Source: Streptomyces sp. YIM 130001
GTDB lineage: Bacteria; Actinomycetota; Actinomycetes; Streptomycetales; Streptomycetaceae
Direction of reading: 5' to 3'
Length of the DNA: 64,000 bases
NCBI RefSeq assembly: GCF_003574445.1
Contig: NZ_KZ984555.1
Span: 124,001-188,000 of the forward strand
Below are positions 25,919 through 34,178 of the stretch, one piece after another. Below the pieces are notes generated by a model. It was given only the letters and a program-made list of their open reading frames with translations, did no database searches and was not told where the DNA came from. Position numbers and translations under genes: made by a program. Position 1 is the stretch's first letter. Each line of letters starts with the position of its first letter.

Positions 25919-27634
25919 TTAGATCTCGTAGGGCTGGACGACGATGAAGTTGCCGGGCGCGCCGCGGAACTGGAGGTTCACGGTCTCGCCGCTGTGGCCG
26001 GGGAAGGCCTGCCTGCGCAGCCTCACCTGGCTGGAGATGATCACCTGGGAGGCGGCCGACCAGGCCACCACCGCATTGGCGTCCGCGAAGGTGGTCGGCG
26101 TCACCGGGAGCACCACGGGCGTGCCCTTGGTCTTCACCACAACGGTGCCGGTGCCCTGGAACTGCATGGTGAACAGGGCGCCACCCGGGATGCCGTGTCC
26201 TTCGATACGGCGGACCTCGTGCTGCAGGGACTCGTCGAACGCCAGGACGTTCTCCGCGGAGACGCAGACCGCGTCGCCCTGAAGCTCGATGGGGTGCACA
26301 TACGACTCGTTGTCGGCGAGGAAGACCTGGCCGCGGCCGGTGCAGCGCATCAGCTGCATCTCCTGGCCGGTGGCGTTGCCGACGATGCGGCCCGCGAAAC
26401 CGGCGCCCTTGTAGCTGAAGTCGACCTTGCCCTGGTAGAGCACCATGCTGCCCTGGCGGGCGAGCACCGGCTGACCGTCGGCGCCGAGGTCGACGCGGAC
26501 CAGCTGCTTGTTCTGCTGGGTCCAGCGCTGGCCGGTGGGCGCCTCACGGTACTTCTCGAGTGCGGCCGCGATACCGGGGCCGGTCCCCGCGGCACCCCCC
26601 GGTGTGCCGTACGGCGCCGGTGCACCGGGCTGGCCGGGGAACTGGCCGCCCGGCTGCTGCCCGTATCCGGGCGGCGGGGGCGGCTGGCCGTATCCGGGCT
26701 GGGGCTGCTGGCCGTACCCCGGAGGCGGCGGGGCCTGCCCGGGCACCTGGCCGAACTGCTGCTGCGGCGGCTGTCCGTGCGGCGCGGGGGGCGGAGGCGG
26801 CACGGCGCCGCCCGGCGGAGTCAGAGGGGCGGCGATGGTGGGCGCCGCATGCACGTTCGGCGCGGCAGGCGCCGGAGCGGGCGGGTTACCGCCCTGCGGT
26901 GGCGCGAAGTTCTGCGCGGGCTGCGGCTGCTGAGGTGCGGGCTGCGACGGTGCGGGCTGCTGGGGAGCGGGCGCCGGGGCGGCCGGTCCGGGAGCGCCGA
27001 AAGCGGGAGCCGGGGCCGGGGCCGGCGCAGGCGCCGGGGCGGCGCCACCAGGAGGCGGCGCGAATCCGGGGGCGGCACCCTGCGGTTGCTGCGCGGCGGG
27101 CTCCTCCTCCGCGACCTCTCCCCCGAAGTTCTTGAGCAGCGCGTCGAGGCCGCCGTCGAATCCTTGCCCGACCGCGGCGAACCGCCAGACGTCCTTCAGA
27201 TAGAAGTCGCCCAGCATCACGGCGCGTTCGGTGGAGAACTCCGAGCCGTTGAACGCGTATCGGGCCACCTCCTCGCCGCCGGCAACGATGCGCACGTAGC
27301 CGGGGGCGATCTGCGACATCTGGCCGTCGCCGTCGATGGTCGCGGTGAACGACAGCTTCTGGATCTGCTGCGGAATCCGGTCGAGCGTGATGCGGAAGGA
27401 CTCGGTGTCCCCCGCCTGCGCTCCCAGCAGCTGAATCGACTCCTCAGGGGATTTCGGCTGGTTGAAGAACACGAAATAACGGTCGTCCGACAGGCGCTCG
27501 GCAGCGTCCAGACCGAAGCAGCTGATGTCGAAGGTCAGCCCCGGGGCGGAGATCTGCACGCCTACGTACAGATCCGTGCCCGCGGTGAGGTCACTGATCT
27601 TGGCCTTGTGGCCGCGTTGGAATTCCCTGGCCAT
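25919..27634 (-). CDS. TerD-AIM24 fusion protein
   Basis: 571-aa protein with three parts. Residues 1-170 are a TerD/TerZ stress domain (ISCFGLDAAERLSDDRYFVFFNQPKSPEESIQLLG; GDFYLKDVWRFAAVGQGFDGGL). Residues about 175-345 are a Pro/Gly/Gln-rich linker with GYGQQP repeats. Residues about 350-571 are an AIM24 domain. TerD proteins bind calcium and belong to tellurite and envelope-stress systems; none of the other ter genes is nearby. The start at 27634 is that of the TerD domain. It heads the three-gene AIM24 operon. Confidence 0.9.
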   Translation of the reverse strand: MAREFQRGHKAKISDLTAGTDLYVGVQISAPGLTFDISCFGLDAAERLSDDRYFVFFNQPKSPEESIQLLGAQAGDTESFRITLDRIPQQIQKLSFTATIDGDGQMSQIAPGYVRIVAGGEEVARYAFNGSEFSTERAVMLGDFYLKDVWRFAAVGQGFDGGLDALLKNFGGEVAEEEPAAQQPQGAAPGFAPPPGGAAPAPAPAPAPAPAFGAPGPAAPAPAPQQPAPSQPAPQQPQPAQNFAPPQGGNPPAPAPAAPNVHAAPTIAAPLTPPGGAVPPPPPAPHGQPPQQQFGQVPGQAPPPPGYGQQPQPGYGQPPPPPGYGQQPGGQFPGQPGAPAPYGTPGGAAGTGPGIAAALEKYREAPTGQRWTQQNKQLVRVDLGADGQPVLARQGSMVLYQGKVDFSYKGAGFAGRIVGNATGQEMQLMRCTGRGQVFLADNESYVHPIELQGDAVCVSAENVLAFDESLQHEVRRIEGHGIPGGALFTMQFQGTGTVVVKTKGTPVVLPVTPTTFADANAVVAWSAASQVIISSQVRLRRQAFPGHSGETVNLQFRGAPGNFIVVQPYEI

Positions 27635-27840
27635 GCGTAACGACCGTCCCCCATCCGGAAAGTGATTGCGTCGCGTCAGGCTAACCGCTGACGCCGACAA
27701 CGAGCCAAGCCGGGACGGAGCCGGTACACAATCGCCGCTTCCACGGCCGAGCTGCCCGGATTCGACCCTCTTTGCCGCCCCGTTCCCCGCGACTTGGGCG
27801 TTACAGGTCCGGCAAGGGTGGCGTCACAGAGCCGGCCGGG

Positions 27841-28437
27841 TCACTCGTCACGAGCAGCCGGCTGGTGGGGCAGGCGGTCGGCGGCGACCACGCCTTCCAG
27901 ATAGCCACGCGCGCGTTCCGTACGCGGATAGGCCTCGAGGAGACTCCAGAAGCGCGGACCGTGCCCGGGCACCAGCAGATGTGCCAGTTCGTGCAGCAGC
28001 ACGTAGTCGACGACGTACTCCGGCATGCCCTGCAGTCGGTGCGAGAGCCTGATACTTCCCTCGGACGGGGTGCAGGATCCCCATCGGGTGTTCTGGTTGG
28101 TCACCCAGCGCACCGAGGTCGGTTGCGCCCGCCCGTCGAAGTACTGCCCCGAGAGGCGCTCGGCGCGCTCGGCGAGCTCGGTGTCCCCCAGCAGTCGCTT
28201 GCTCTCCTGGGCCTCGAGCTTGTCCAGCATCACGTTCACCCAGCGGCGTTCCTCGGCCTCGGACATCCGGGCCGGGATCAGCACGATCGTGCGATCGCCC
28301 TCGCGGTAGGCGGACACGGTCCGCCGCCGCCGTGCGCTTCTTCGCACCTCGACCGCACTCGTCGCCGAGCCGCTTGACGGCTGGCTGGACGTGCGGCGCT
28401 GCGGGCTCGCAGCTCGGTGCAGAGGGTCGGCGGGCAC
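27841..28437 (-). CDS. YgjP/M48-like metallopeptidase (DUF45)
   Basis: 198-aa protein ending in a zinc site HELAH-LLVPGHG (residues about 150-162), with the third His in the GHGPRFW motif that marks the YgjP/WLM-like (SprT-related) group. The central TNQNTRWGSCTPSEG segment is also family-typical. The first 35 residues are Ser/Arg-rich and may be disordered. The GTG start at 28437 is weakly supported and internal GTG codons are alternatives. Substrate unknown. Confidence 0.85.
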   Translation of the reverse strand: MPADPLHRAASPQRRTSSQPSSGSATSAVEVRRSARRRRTVSAYREGDRTIVLIPARMSEAEERRWVNVMLDKLEAQESKRLLGDTELAERAERLSGQYFDGRAQPTSVRWVTNQNTRWGSCTPSEGSIRLSHRLQGMPEYVVDYVLLHELAHLLVPGHGPRFWSLLEAYPRTERARGYLEGVVAADRLPHQPAARDE

Positions 28438-28656
28438 GCCCCGACGTTACCTGTTGGCGGTCCGGGAAGTCCCGACCCCGGCACGGTTCTCTGCCGATCG
28501 ACGCACCCCGCCTCCGCTCGTACGACTATCACCCACCGCCTGTGGACAACTTCGCACGGCCCAACGCCTCCCCGGGCAAGCTGAGTTCAGCCCGCCCGAC
28601 CACATGGCCGGACCCGGGCCGCCCCGTCCTCACCCACGACACGCACGGGAGAAGTT

Positions 28657-30027
28657 GTGCACGGATACGCGACTACGACCGAGACTTCACCTCGCGCAAA
28701 TCACCCAAAACGCAATGAACCCGCTGAACGGGAGGTCCAGGCGAGAGGAACCGGTGGACGAGGAGTCCCACGAGCACGAGGAGTACGGCGAACACGGGCA
28801 GAGCAGCAGCGTGCCCCTTCCGCTTCCTCAGCCCCCGGCGGCCTCCCGCCGACCGCCCGCGTCGCGCACCCGCTGCTCAATCCGACGCTGCGCCGTGCCT
28901 GGCGGGACCTGACGACCGTGCAGTGCGGAATCACCCCCGCGCACGCCGTCACCATCGGCCCGGTCGACCCCGCCACGGCGACACTGATGAACCTCTTCGA
29001 CGGCACCCGCGGAGTCCCCCTGCTCCAAGAGGAGAGCAGGCGGCTCGGACTCCCCGAAGAGCACCTGGACCGCCTCCTCACCCGCCTTTCCGCAGCCGGC
29101 CTGCTGGACGACGCGACCGGCGGCGGCCCCGCGGCGGACGCCCTGCGCAAGCAGCCCGCCGTACTCCAGCGCCTGCGCCCCGACCTGACATCCCTGTCGC
29201 TCGCCGACCGTTCCCCGGGCGGTGGCCTGCGGCGCGCCGCAGCGCGCCGCACGATGAGCGTGCAGGTGCGCGGCGCCGGCCGGGTAGGAGCCCTGATCGC
29301 CGCCACGCTCTCGGCCGCAGGGGTCGGCAGCGTCGACGTCATGGACGGCGGCCAGGTCGAACCATCGGACGTCTCACCCGGCGGGCTCCCGCCCGAGTCC
29401 ATCGGAGAGCGCCGCGATGTCGCCGCCCGACGCCTCGTACGTCGCTGCGCGCCCGGCGGTCCGCGAGCAGGTCCCGCTCCCGGTGAATGGCCCACGTCCC
29501 GGCACGGACCGCCCGTGCCGCAGCCGGGTTTCGCCCTTGTCGTCCTCGCCCCGAGGGAAGGGCTGACGGCCTACGCACCGGATCCGGCAGCCGCCGCGGA
29601 GCTCATGGCCGCGGGGACGCCTCACCTCTACGCGGGCGTCCTCGAGGCAACCGGCATGGTCGGTCCGCTCGTCCTGCCAGGAGGGACAGCCTGCGCGGGC
29701 TGCCTCGATCTGGGGCGCGCCGACCAGGACCGCGGCTGGCCGCGGATGCTGGCACAGTGGCGCTCGGGCCGACGCACTCCCGTCCAGGCCTGCGACCTCG
29801 GTCTCGCCACGGCCGTCGCGGGCACGGCGGCGGCCCACGTACTGGCAACGCTCGACGGCGGGTGTCCCAGCTCCACGGGGGTGCGCTGGGAAGCTCCACT
29901 GCCGGGCATCGACTGGCGGCCGCGGCACGTCCCGCCGCATTCGGACTGCACCTGCGGTGCCGCACGGACGAACGAGAGGGAGGACACTTCGGCGTCAGGA
30001 CCACCGCACGAGACAATGGCCGAGTAG
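28657..30027 (+). CDS. ThiF/E1-like adenylyltransferase-fold protein
   Basis: 456-aa protein. From about residue 70 it resembles actinobacterial ThiF-like proteins: HPLLNPTLRRAWRDLTTVQCGI, then a Rossmann motif VRGAGRVGALIA at about 205 and PHLYAGVLEATG at about 325. A CxxC (CAGC, about 346) and CxC (CTC, about 440) could bind zinc as in MoeB and ThiF. The acidic and Arg residues of a full ATP site are less clear, so it may not be an active adenylase. The N-terminal 65 residues look unlike protein; GTG 28657 has GGGAGA upstream but a later start is possible. The ABC1 kinase gene follows after 41 bases. Confidence 0.72.
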   Translation: MHGYATTTETSPRANHPKRNEPAEREVQARGTGGRGVPRARGVRRTRAEQQRAPSASSAPGGLPPTARVAHPLLNPTLRRAWRDLTTVQCGITPAHAVTIGPVDPATATLMNLFDGTRGVPLLQEESRRLGLPEEHLDRLLTRLSAAGLLDDATGGGPAADALRKQPAVLQRLRPDLTSLSLADRSPGGGLRRAAARRTMSVQVRGAGRVGALIAATLSAAGVGSVDVMDGGQVEPSDVSPGGLPPESIGERRDVAARRLVRRCAPGGPRAGPAPGEWPTSRHGPPVPQPGFALVVLAPREGLTAYAPDPAAAAELMAAGTPHLYAGVLEATGMVGPLVLPGGTACAGCLDLGRADQDRGWPRMLAQWRSGRRTPVQACDLGLATAVAGTAAAHVLATLDGGCPSSTGVRWEAPLPGIDWRPRHVPPHSDCTCGAARTNEREDTSASGPPHETMAE

Positions 30028-30068
30028 GCGCCTGGCAGGGCGTGGCAGTCTGGGTTTTGGAGGGGCGC

Positions 30069-31424
30069 ATGTCTGATCTTCCCCGGAAGGCGGTCACCCG
30101 TACCGCCAAGCTGGCCGCGCTGCCGCTCGGCTTCGCCGGCCGCGCCACATGGGGCCTGGGCAAGCGGATCGGGGGCAAGCCGGCCGAAATCGTCGGCCGT
30201 GAGCTGCAACAACGCACGGCGGAGCAGCTGTTCAAGGTCCTGGGCGAACTGAAGGGCGGAGCGATGAAGTTCGGGCAGGCACTGTCCGTCTTCGAATCGG
30301 CACTGCCCGAGGACGTCGCCGGACCCTACCGAGCCGCACTCACCAAGCTGCAGGAAGCAGCTCCCCCGATGCCCAGCAGCACCGTTCACGGCGTACTGGC
30401 GGCGCAGCTCGGCGAGGACTGGCGCGAGTTGTTCGACGAGTTCGAGGACAAGCCGGCCGCGGCCGCGTCGATCGGCCAGGTCCACCGGGCCGTATGGCAC
30501 GACGGGCGGGAGGTCGCGGTCAAGGTCCAGTATCCGGGCGCCGGCGAGGCACTGCTGTCGGACCTGGCACAGCTGAGCCGGTTCGCCCGGCTGCTCGGGC
30601 CGCTCGTCCCCGGCATGGATGTGAAGCCCCTCATCACCGAGCTGCGCGACCGCGTATCGGAGGAGCTGGACTACGACCTCGAGGCCGAGGCCCAGCGGAC
30701 CCATGCCGAGGAGTTCGCCGGAGACCCGGACGTCGTGGTGCCCGCCGTGGTGCATCAGTGCGACCAAGTCCTGGTCACCGAGTGGATCGACGGGATCCCA
30801 CTCGCCGAAGTGATCTCCGACGGAACGGACGAACAGCGGGACAGGGCTGGTCAGTTGCTGACGCGTTTCCTGTTCTCCGGACCCGCCAGAACCGGGCTTC
30901 TGCATGCGGACCCGCACCCGGGCAATTTCCGGCTGCTCCCGACGGACGAGGAAGGCGTGGAGACCTGGCAGTTGGGCGTGCTCGACTTCGGCACCGTCGA
31001 CCGGCTCCCGGGCGGACTGCCGGACACCGTCGGTACTTCGTTGCGCCTGACGATCGATGGCTACGCGGAAGCGGTGTACGAGGCTCTCTGCGAGGAGGGG
31101 TTCGTGAAGAAGGACATCGACCTCGACCCGGGAGAGGTACTCGAGTACCTGCTGCCGATCATCGAGCCGGCGCAGGCGGAAGAGTTCACGTTCAGCCGGG
31201 GCTGGATGCGCAGCCAGGCCGCGCGGATCGGCGATCCCCGCTCACCCGCCCACCAGTTGGGCAAGCAATTGAATCTGCCGCCGTCGTACCTGCTGATACA
31301 CCGCGTGACGCTCAGCACGATCGGCGTCCTGTGCCAGTTGGGTGCCACGGTACGGATGCGGGACGAACTCGAGGAGTGGCTGCCGGGATTCGACTGCCCT
31401 ACCCAGGCCGACGCTTCTGCGTAG
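30069..31424 (+). CDS. ABC1/AarF/UbiB-type atypical kinase
   Basis: 451-aa protein of the UbiB family. It has the KFGQALS (KxGQ) motif at about 66-72, the [16 protein letters not shown] loop at about 135, the ADPHPGNF catalytic region at about 280 and the LDFGTVDR metal site at about 303. Relatives in other bacteria support quinone synthesis; actinobacteria lack ubiquinone, and the role here is unknown. GGAGGGG precedes the ATG. Its position next to whiB7/wblC is conserved with mycobacteria (Rv3197 and Rv3197A, from memory). Confidence 0.9.
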   Translation: MSDLPRKAVTRTAKLAALPLGFAGRATWGLGKRIGGKPAEIVGRELQQRTAEQLFKVLGELKGGAMKFGQALSVFESALPEDVAGPYRAALTKLQEAAPPMPSSTVHGVLAAQLGEDWRELFDEFEDKPAAAASIGQVHRAVWHDGREVAVKVQYPGAGEALLSDLAQLSRFARLLGPLVPGMDVKPLITELRDRVSEELDYDLEAEAQRTHAEEFAGDPDVVVPAVVHQCDQVLVTEWIDGIPLAEVISDGTDEQRDRAGQLLTRFLFSGPARTGLLHADPHPGNFRLLPTDEEGVETWQLGVLDFGTVDRLPGGLPDTVGTSLRLTIDGYAEAVYEALCEEGFVKKDIDLDPGEVLEYLLPIIEPAQAEEFTFSRGWMRSQAARIGDPRSPAHQLGKQLNLPPSYLLIHRVTLSTIGVLCQLGATVRMRDELEEWLPGFDCPTQADASA

Positions 31425-32464
31425 TCACTCCCGCACGTAAGGCGAGGCGCGGGGGTGACGATGGCACGCGTTGAAATCACCAAGCCTGCTCAGCCTTCAC
31501 GCGGTCGAATCTGCGACCCGAGGGGGACTTCAGCGAGCGAACCCGGCCGCCACAGCGCGGAACTCATCGCGGCTGTAGGCGGACCAGCCCCCGACGAAGA
31601 GTCGGCCAGGCCCGGAGACTCGCGCCCCAGAGCCAGGAGGTTATGACAGGCCGTCACCCCCGAGCCGGGGCAGGAAACGGCCTGGGCAGGAAACGTTCAC
31701 CGCACCGTGGGCCTGGACGTGGGTGGAGTGGCCCTGCTCGCTCACGAGCCGGTCACGGTTGCGAGCGTCCACCGTCAACGCCCCGTTTCCCACCACTTCA
31801 CGGGCGTCGCCCAGGACATGCGCCGTCACCGCCACACCGGAGAAGTCAGCGTCAGCGAGGGCCGGTTCGACCACCGCCAGGGAGCCGGGGTACGCCTGGA
31901 CAAGGGCGGGCCACTCCGCCGTCGAGGATCGCTGCGCGAAGGGCCGTTACTGCGCAGCACCCTTACCAACCTAGCTGCGAGGACTCCGCCTTGATCGTCG
32001 TGGGCGACGCCGATGTCCCTGTCGTGGAACTCCAGCGCCTGCATGTCTCGGCGAAGACCCCGGAAACGGCCGGAGTTCCGGCGATCCGCCGGCCCGTCGG
32101 ACCCCGGCGACCCCGTCAGCAGCGATCGAGGTCCACGAGCACCGCGCCCGGCAGCTGCCCTCTTCGTACGCTGCACGACCGGATCGGCCCGTGCAGGTAC
32201 CACCTCGCATCCGCCAGGACCACTCGCCCCCGGCAGGTCGTTCTGCGCTCCCACCCGCACACGTGGCGGGACATGCACGAGGTCACCCAGGGCGCGACCA
32301 CCGGAGCCGTCCAGCATGCGAGCAGATCGATTTCATATGCGGAACACCGCGAGCGCCTCGCCGAAGACCCGCGAGCCGTCGCTCAACACCCCGCCAACCA
32401 TCCGCCTACGGAGGCGAACACGCGGCACTTCCGCCCAACCCTGCTGCAGGGCGTCCGGCAGGGC
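31425..32464. other. About 1 kb with no convincing gene
   Basis: Several frames are open on both strands here, but all give Arg/Pro/Ser-rich peptides or lack a ribosome site. One minus-strand stretch (about 31641-31874, with VAVTAHVLGDAREVVGNGALTVDARNRD) looks more protein-like and may be the remains of a degraded gene. No transposase, inverted repeats or target-site duplication was seen. A short direct repeat GGGCAGGAAACG occurs at about 31670-31698. Confidence 0.45.
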
Positions 32465-32665
32465 TTACCACCAGCTCGAGTCGAGTCTTCCCTCGATCGC
32501 CCGGATATTCGCCCGAGCGCACGCGTCGCAGAAGTAGTGCCGGGTGCCGTTCTCGACGGAGCAGGTCCAGGTGGGCCGTTGCTCCTCGGACGAGATACCG
32601 CAGCGTGAGCAGACGACCGTGTCGGCGTCCGGCGCCGTTCCGGAGCGCGGAGACTTCTTGTCCAT
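32465..32665 (-). CDS. Small zinc-ribbon-like protein (66 aa)
   Basis: 66-aa protein with a CxxC...CxxC arrangement (CSRCG at about 19-23 and CDACA at about 46-50). The WTCSVENGTRHYFC segment lies between, so a single zinc ribbon is likely. A -10-like TATATC lies nine bases before the ATG with no ribosome site, suggesting a leaderless transcript. It is common in streptomycetes next to wblC. Function unknown; DNA, RNA or protein binding are all possible. Confidence 0.82.
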   Translation of the reverse strand: MDKKSPRSGTAPDADTVVCSRCGISSEEQRPTWTCSVENGTRHYFCDACARANIRAIEGRLDSSWW

Positions 32666-32712
32666 TTAGTGACGATATAACCGGATTGACGCCAAGGTGG
32701 CGGCAACGCACC

Positions 32713-32744
32713 GCGGGGACCGCTCCGTTCGGAGCGGTCCCCGC
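32713..32744. terminator. Hairpin downstream of the wblC operon
   Basis: 15-bp perfect stem with a minimal TT loop (four bases in practice), 48 bases upstream of the small zinc-ribbon gene. Probably a factor-independent terminator in GC-rich form. Confidence 0.6.
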
Positions 32745-32788
32745 AGCAATCGTCCGGGAGCAGCCCCGTCGGCTTCCGTCCGACGGAC

Positions 32789-32822
32789 CGGTCGGTGACA
32801 TGTAGTTCCATGTCACCGACCG
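32789..32822. terminator. Second hairpin after the wblC operon
   Basis: 14-bp perfect stem and a six-base loop (32803-32808), 30 bases after the stop of the wblC-coupled gene. Together with the next hairpin it forms a tandem terminator. Confidence 0.6.
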
Positions 32823-32851
32823 CAAGGCGCCTCCTGTTCAAGGGTCGTGCC

Positions 32852-33175
32852 CTACTGCATGACAGCCATGGCGAGCGCGCGGCGAGCACGCCGCGAGGCA
32901 CGCTCGGCACGCCGCTGCATGCGGCGGGCGGCGATCAGACGCATGGTCTGTCGCTCGCTGTCCGCCTCACGCAGCCGCTCGTGCATATGCGCACGAGCCA
33001 AGGCTTCTGGTTGAAGTTGCATCTCACGGGTCCTGTTCTGACGCGGCGCGTAGGCGCCGGAGTTCGTGGTGTCCGGGGTCGCAGAGCCCACCGGCTCACT
33101 GCTGGTCGGCTTCATCGGGGCCTGCTTCATCGGGTCGTGCGTGAGGGGGCGGCTGATCGTTCCTGAGGCGTTCAT
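32852..33175 (-). CDS. Basic protein translationally coupled to wblC
   Basis: 107-aa protein. The N-terminal half (about 1-45) is Ser/Thr/Pro-rich and probably disordered. The second half is a long highly charged helix with many Arg (SERQTMRLIAARRMQRRAERASRRARRAL). The ATG at 33175 overlaps the wblC stop as ATGA, so it must be translated together with WblC. No Cys, signal or TM segment. It could bind nucleic acid, ribosomes or acidic proteins; no family recognised. Tight coupling to a ribosome-stress regulator makes a role in the same response likely. Confidence 0.7.
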   Translation of the reverse strand: MNASGTISRPLTHDPMKQAPMKPTSSEPVGSATPDTTNSGAYAPRQNRTREMQLQPEALARAHMHERLREADSERQTMRLIAARRMQRRAERASRRARRALAMAVMQ

Positions 33176-33537
33176 GCTGCGACCGGGTTCTTCCGCGGAC
33201 GGCCACGCGGACGCTTGCGGGCCACAACAACGCCCTGAACGAAGAGCTCTCCGCCCCAGACGCCCCAAGGCTCACGCCGCTCCTTGGCGCCGGCGAGGCA
33301 GGCCTCGATCAGCGGGCAGGTACGGCAGAGGGACTTGGCGTACTCGACGTCCGCCGGCGACTCGGCGAAGAAGACCTCCGGGTCGTAGCTGCGGCAGGGG
33401 ACGGGTACGTCGAGGTTCTCGATGGCGTCGTCGAGCGCAGTGAGCGCGGTGAGGGGAGTCAAGGTGTTCTCCTGTGGGCCGGGCGGGGAGTGAGTCTCTG
33501 AAGGCGGTACTGGCGGGGCGTGCGTTTCGGTCTGCAC
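33172..33537 (-). CDS. wblC: WhiB7-type regulator WblC
   Basis: 121-aa iron-sulfur transcription factor. The [4Fe-4S] ligands are C48, C71, C74 and C80. The GVWGG turn is at 92-96, and an AT-hook RGRP is at 111-114 near the C-terminus; this AT-hook separates the WhiB7/WblC group from other WhiB proteins. WblC binds the primary sigma factor and activates resistance genes to ribosome-targeting antibiotics. GTG 33537 gives the family's usual length. A long regulatory leader lies upstream and a coupled gene downstream. Confidence 0.95.
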   Translation of the reverse strand: MQTETHAPPVPPSETHSPPGPQENTLTPLTALTALDDAIENLDVPVPCRSYDPEVFFAESPADVEYAKSLCRTCPLIEACLAGAKERREPWGVWGGELFVQGVVVARKRPRGRPRKNPVAA

Positions 33538-33644
33538 GATCTGTGTCTTCCTCGTCTGGTCGTTCCGGCCGTTCGGCCGGGTGGCGGCTTGGTACCAGTC
33601 GCTGTCCCGAGGCCCCTTCACTTCGCTCTCCCGGTCGTTCGGGG

Positions 33645-33687
33645 AAAACAAAAGGGCCGCGGATCCCGGGTGGGGTTCCGCGGCCCT
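33645..33687 (-). terminator. Intrinsic terminator in the wblC leader (attenuator)
   Basis: On the minus strand a GC-rich hairpin with arms GGGCCGCGG and CCGCGGCCC (33653-33687) is followed by the run TTTTGTTTT (33645-33653). It lies inside the transcript, about 110 bases upstream of the wblC start, so it must be overcome for wblC to be made. This is the classic form of an attenuator. Confidence 0.8.
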
Positions 33688-33697
33688 GAAGGCGCCG

Positions 33698-33716
33698 GCC
33701 TGATCGAGAATCAGGC
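33698..33716 (-). promoter_or_regulatory. Hairpin holding the leader-ORF stop codon
   Basis: Stem CCTGAT/ATCAGG with a five-base loop, just before the terminator. The TGA stop of the leader ORF (33711-33713) is inside one arm. A ribosome stalled or terminating here would block this hairpin and could change folding of the terminator. Confidence 0.6.
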
Positions 33717-34016
33717 TGGATCACTCCAGGGTTCGAGCCCGCGGTAGGCCCACATGTGGTGCTTCGTCCGGAATCCGGCACCGGCTGCCGCAAAGGCATA
33801 GGCCTGCGCCTGTGCCGCTGCTACTGCTTCCGGTGCCTTCGTCGGTCGCTCATTGCCCTCACGGACCTCAAGGGCCGCGAAGGACGGGGACGCCGGAAGC
33901 ACGGCACGAATGCCGGACAGACCGGTTCCCTGGTACGAGTTGCCGAGGATGCACGTGGCGACGACCGAGCGATCAACGTCGGTCATTTTGATGGTGCTCT
34001 TCGTGATGCTGATCAC
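33711..34016 (-). CDS. Leader ORF of wblC (101 aa)
   Basis: A translated upstream ORF: GTG 34016 follows AGGAGG with eight bases between, a near-ideal ribosome site. The 101-residue peptide ends ...MWAYRGLEPWSDPA, with the stop codon in the hairpin directly before the intrinsic terminator. The Ala-rich stretch EAVAAAQAQAYAFAAAGAGF and the Trp/Tyr-rich end are notable. In mycobacteria and Streptomyces, whiB7/wblC induction is known to use an upstream ORF and transcription attenuation, so slowed translation here should release wblC. Whether the peptide itself has a function is open. Confidence 0.75.
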   Translation of the reverse strand: MISITKSTIKMTDVDRSVVATCILGNSYQGTGLSGIRAVLPASPSFAALEVREGNERPTKAPEAVAAAQAQAYAFAAAGAGFRTKHHMWAYRGLEPWSDPA

Positions 34017-34082
34017 TGGACTCGCCTCCTCTCGGCGTCTCGGGGAACTGGGATGAACCAGTCCTGGGTCTTCAAGTACAGC

Positions 34083-34120
34083 ACGGAACCAGGGCTTCGG
34101 AGAAGCCGCTGTTTCCGTGG
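34083..34120 (-). promoter_or_regulatory. Structured 5' leader hairpin of wblC
   Basis: A nested inverted repeat: outer arms CACGGAA/TTCCGTG and an inner stem GGCTTC/GAAGCC with loop TCC. It would form near the 5' end of the wblC transcript, before the leader ORF. A role in mRNA stability or alternative folding is inferred. Confidence 0.5.
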
Positions 34121-34125
34121 TTAAG

Positions 34126-34167
34126 AACCTATGGGTCTTCCTTGCGCGTGCGCAAACTATTTTTTCG
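34126..34167 (-). promoter_or_regulatory. wblC promoter with AT-rich WblC-binding element
   Basis: On the minus strand, the AT-rich CGAAAAAATAG (34157-34167) immediately precedes a -35-like TTTGCG (34151-34156). A -10-like TAGGTT (34126-34131) or CATAGG (34128-34133) follows at 17-19 bases. An AT-rich block just upstream of -35 is the known WhiB7/WblC target read by the AT-hook, so the gene is probably autoregulated. It starts 12 bases downstream of the uvrD2 stop. Confidence 0.7.
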
Positions 34168-34178
34168 ACGAGTTTGTA

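Noticed and set aside
28734..28912. Short plus-strand frame MNPLNGRSRREEPVDEE... before the ThiF gene
   Set aside because: It lacks a ribosome site and overlaps the ThiF frame; the Glu/His-rich start could be real but is not supported.
31643..32608. A 321-codon frame on the + strand
   Set aside because: Composition is Arg/Pro/Ser-rich, it runs across the small zinc-ribbon gene on the other strand, and the AGGAGG lies only two bases from its ATG.
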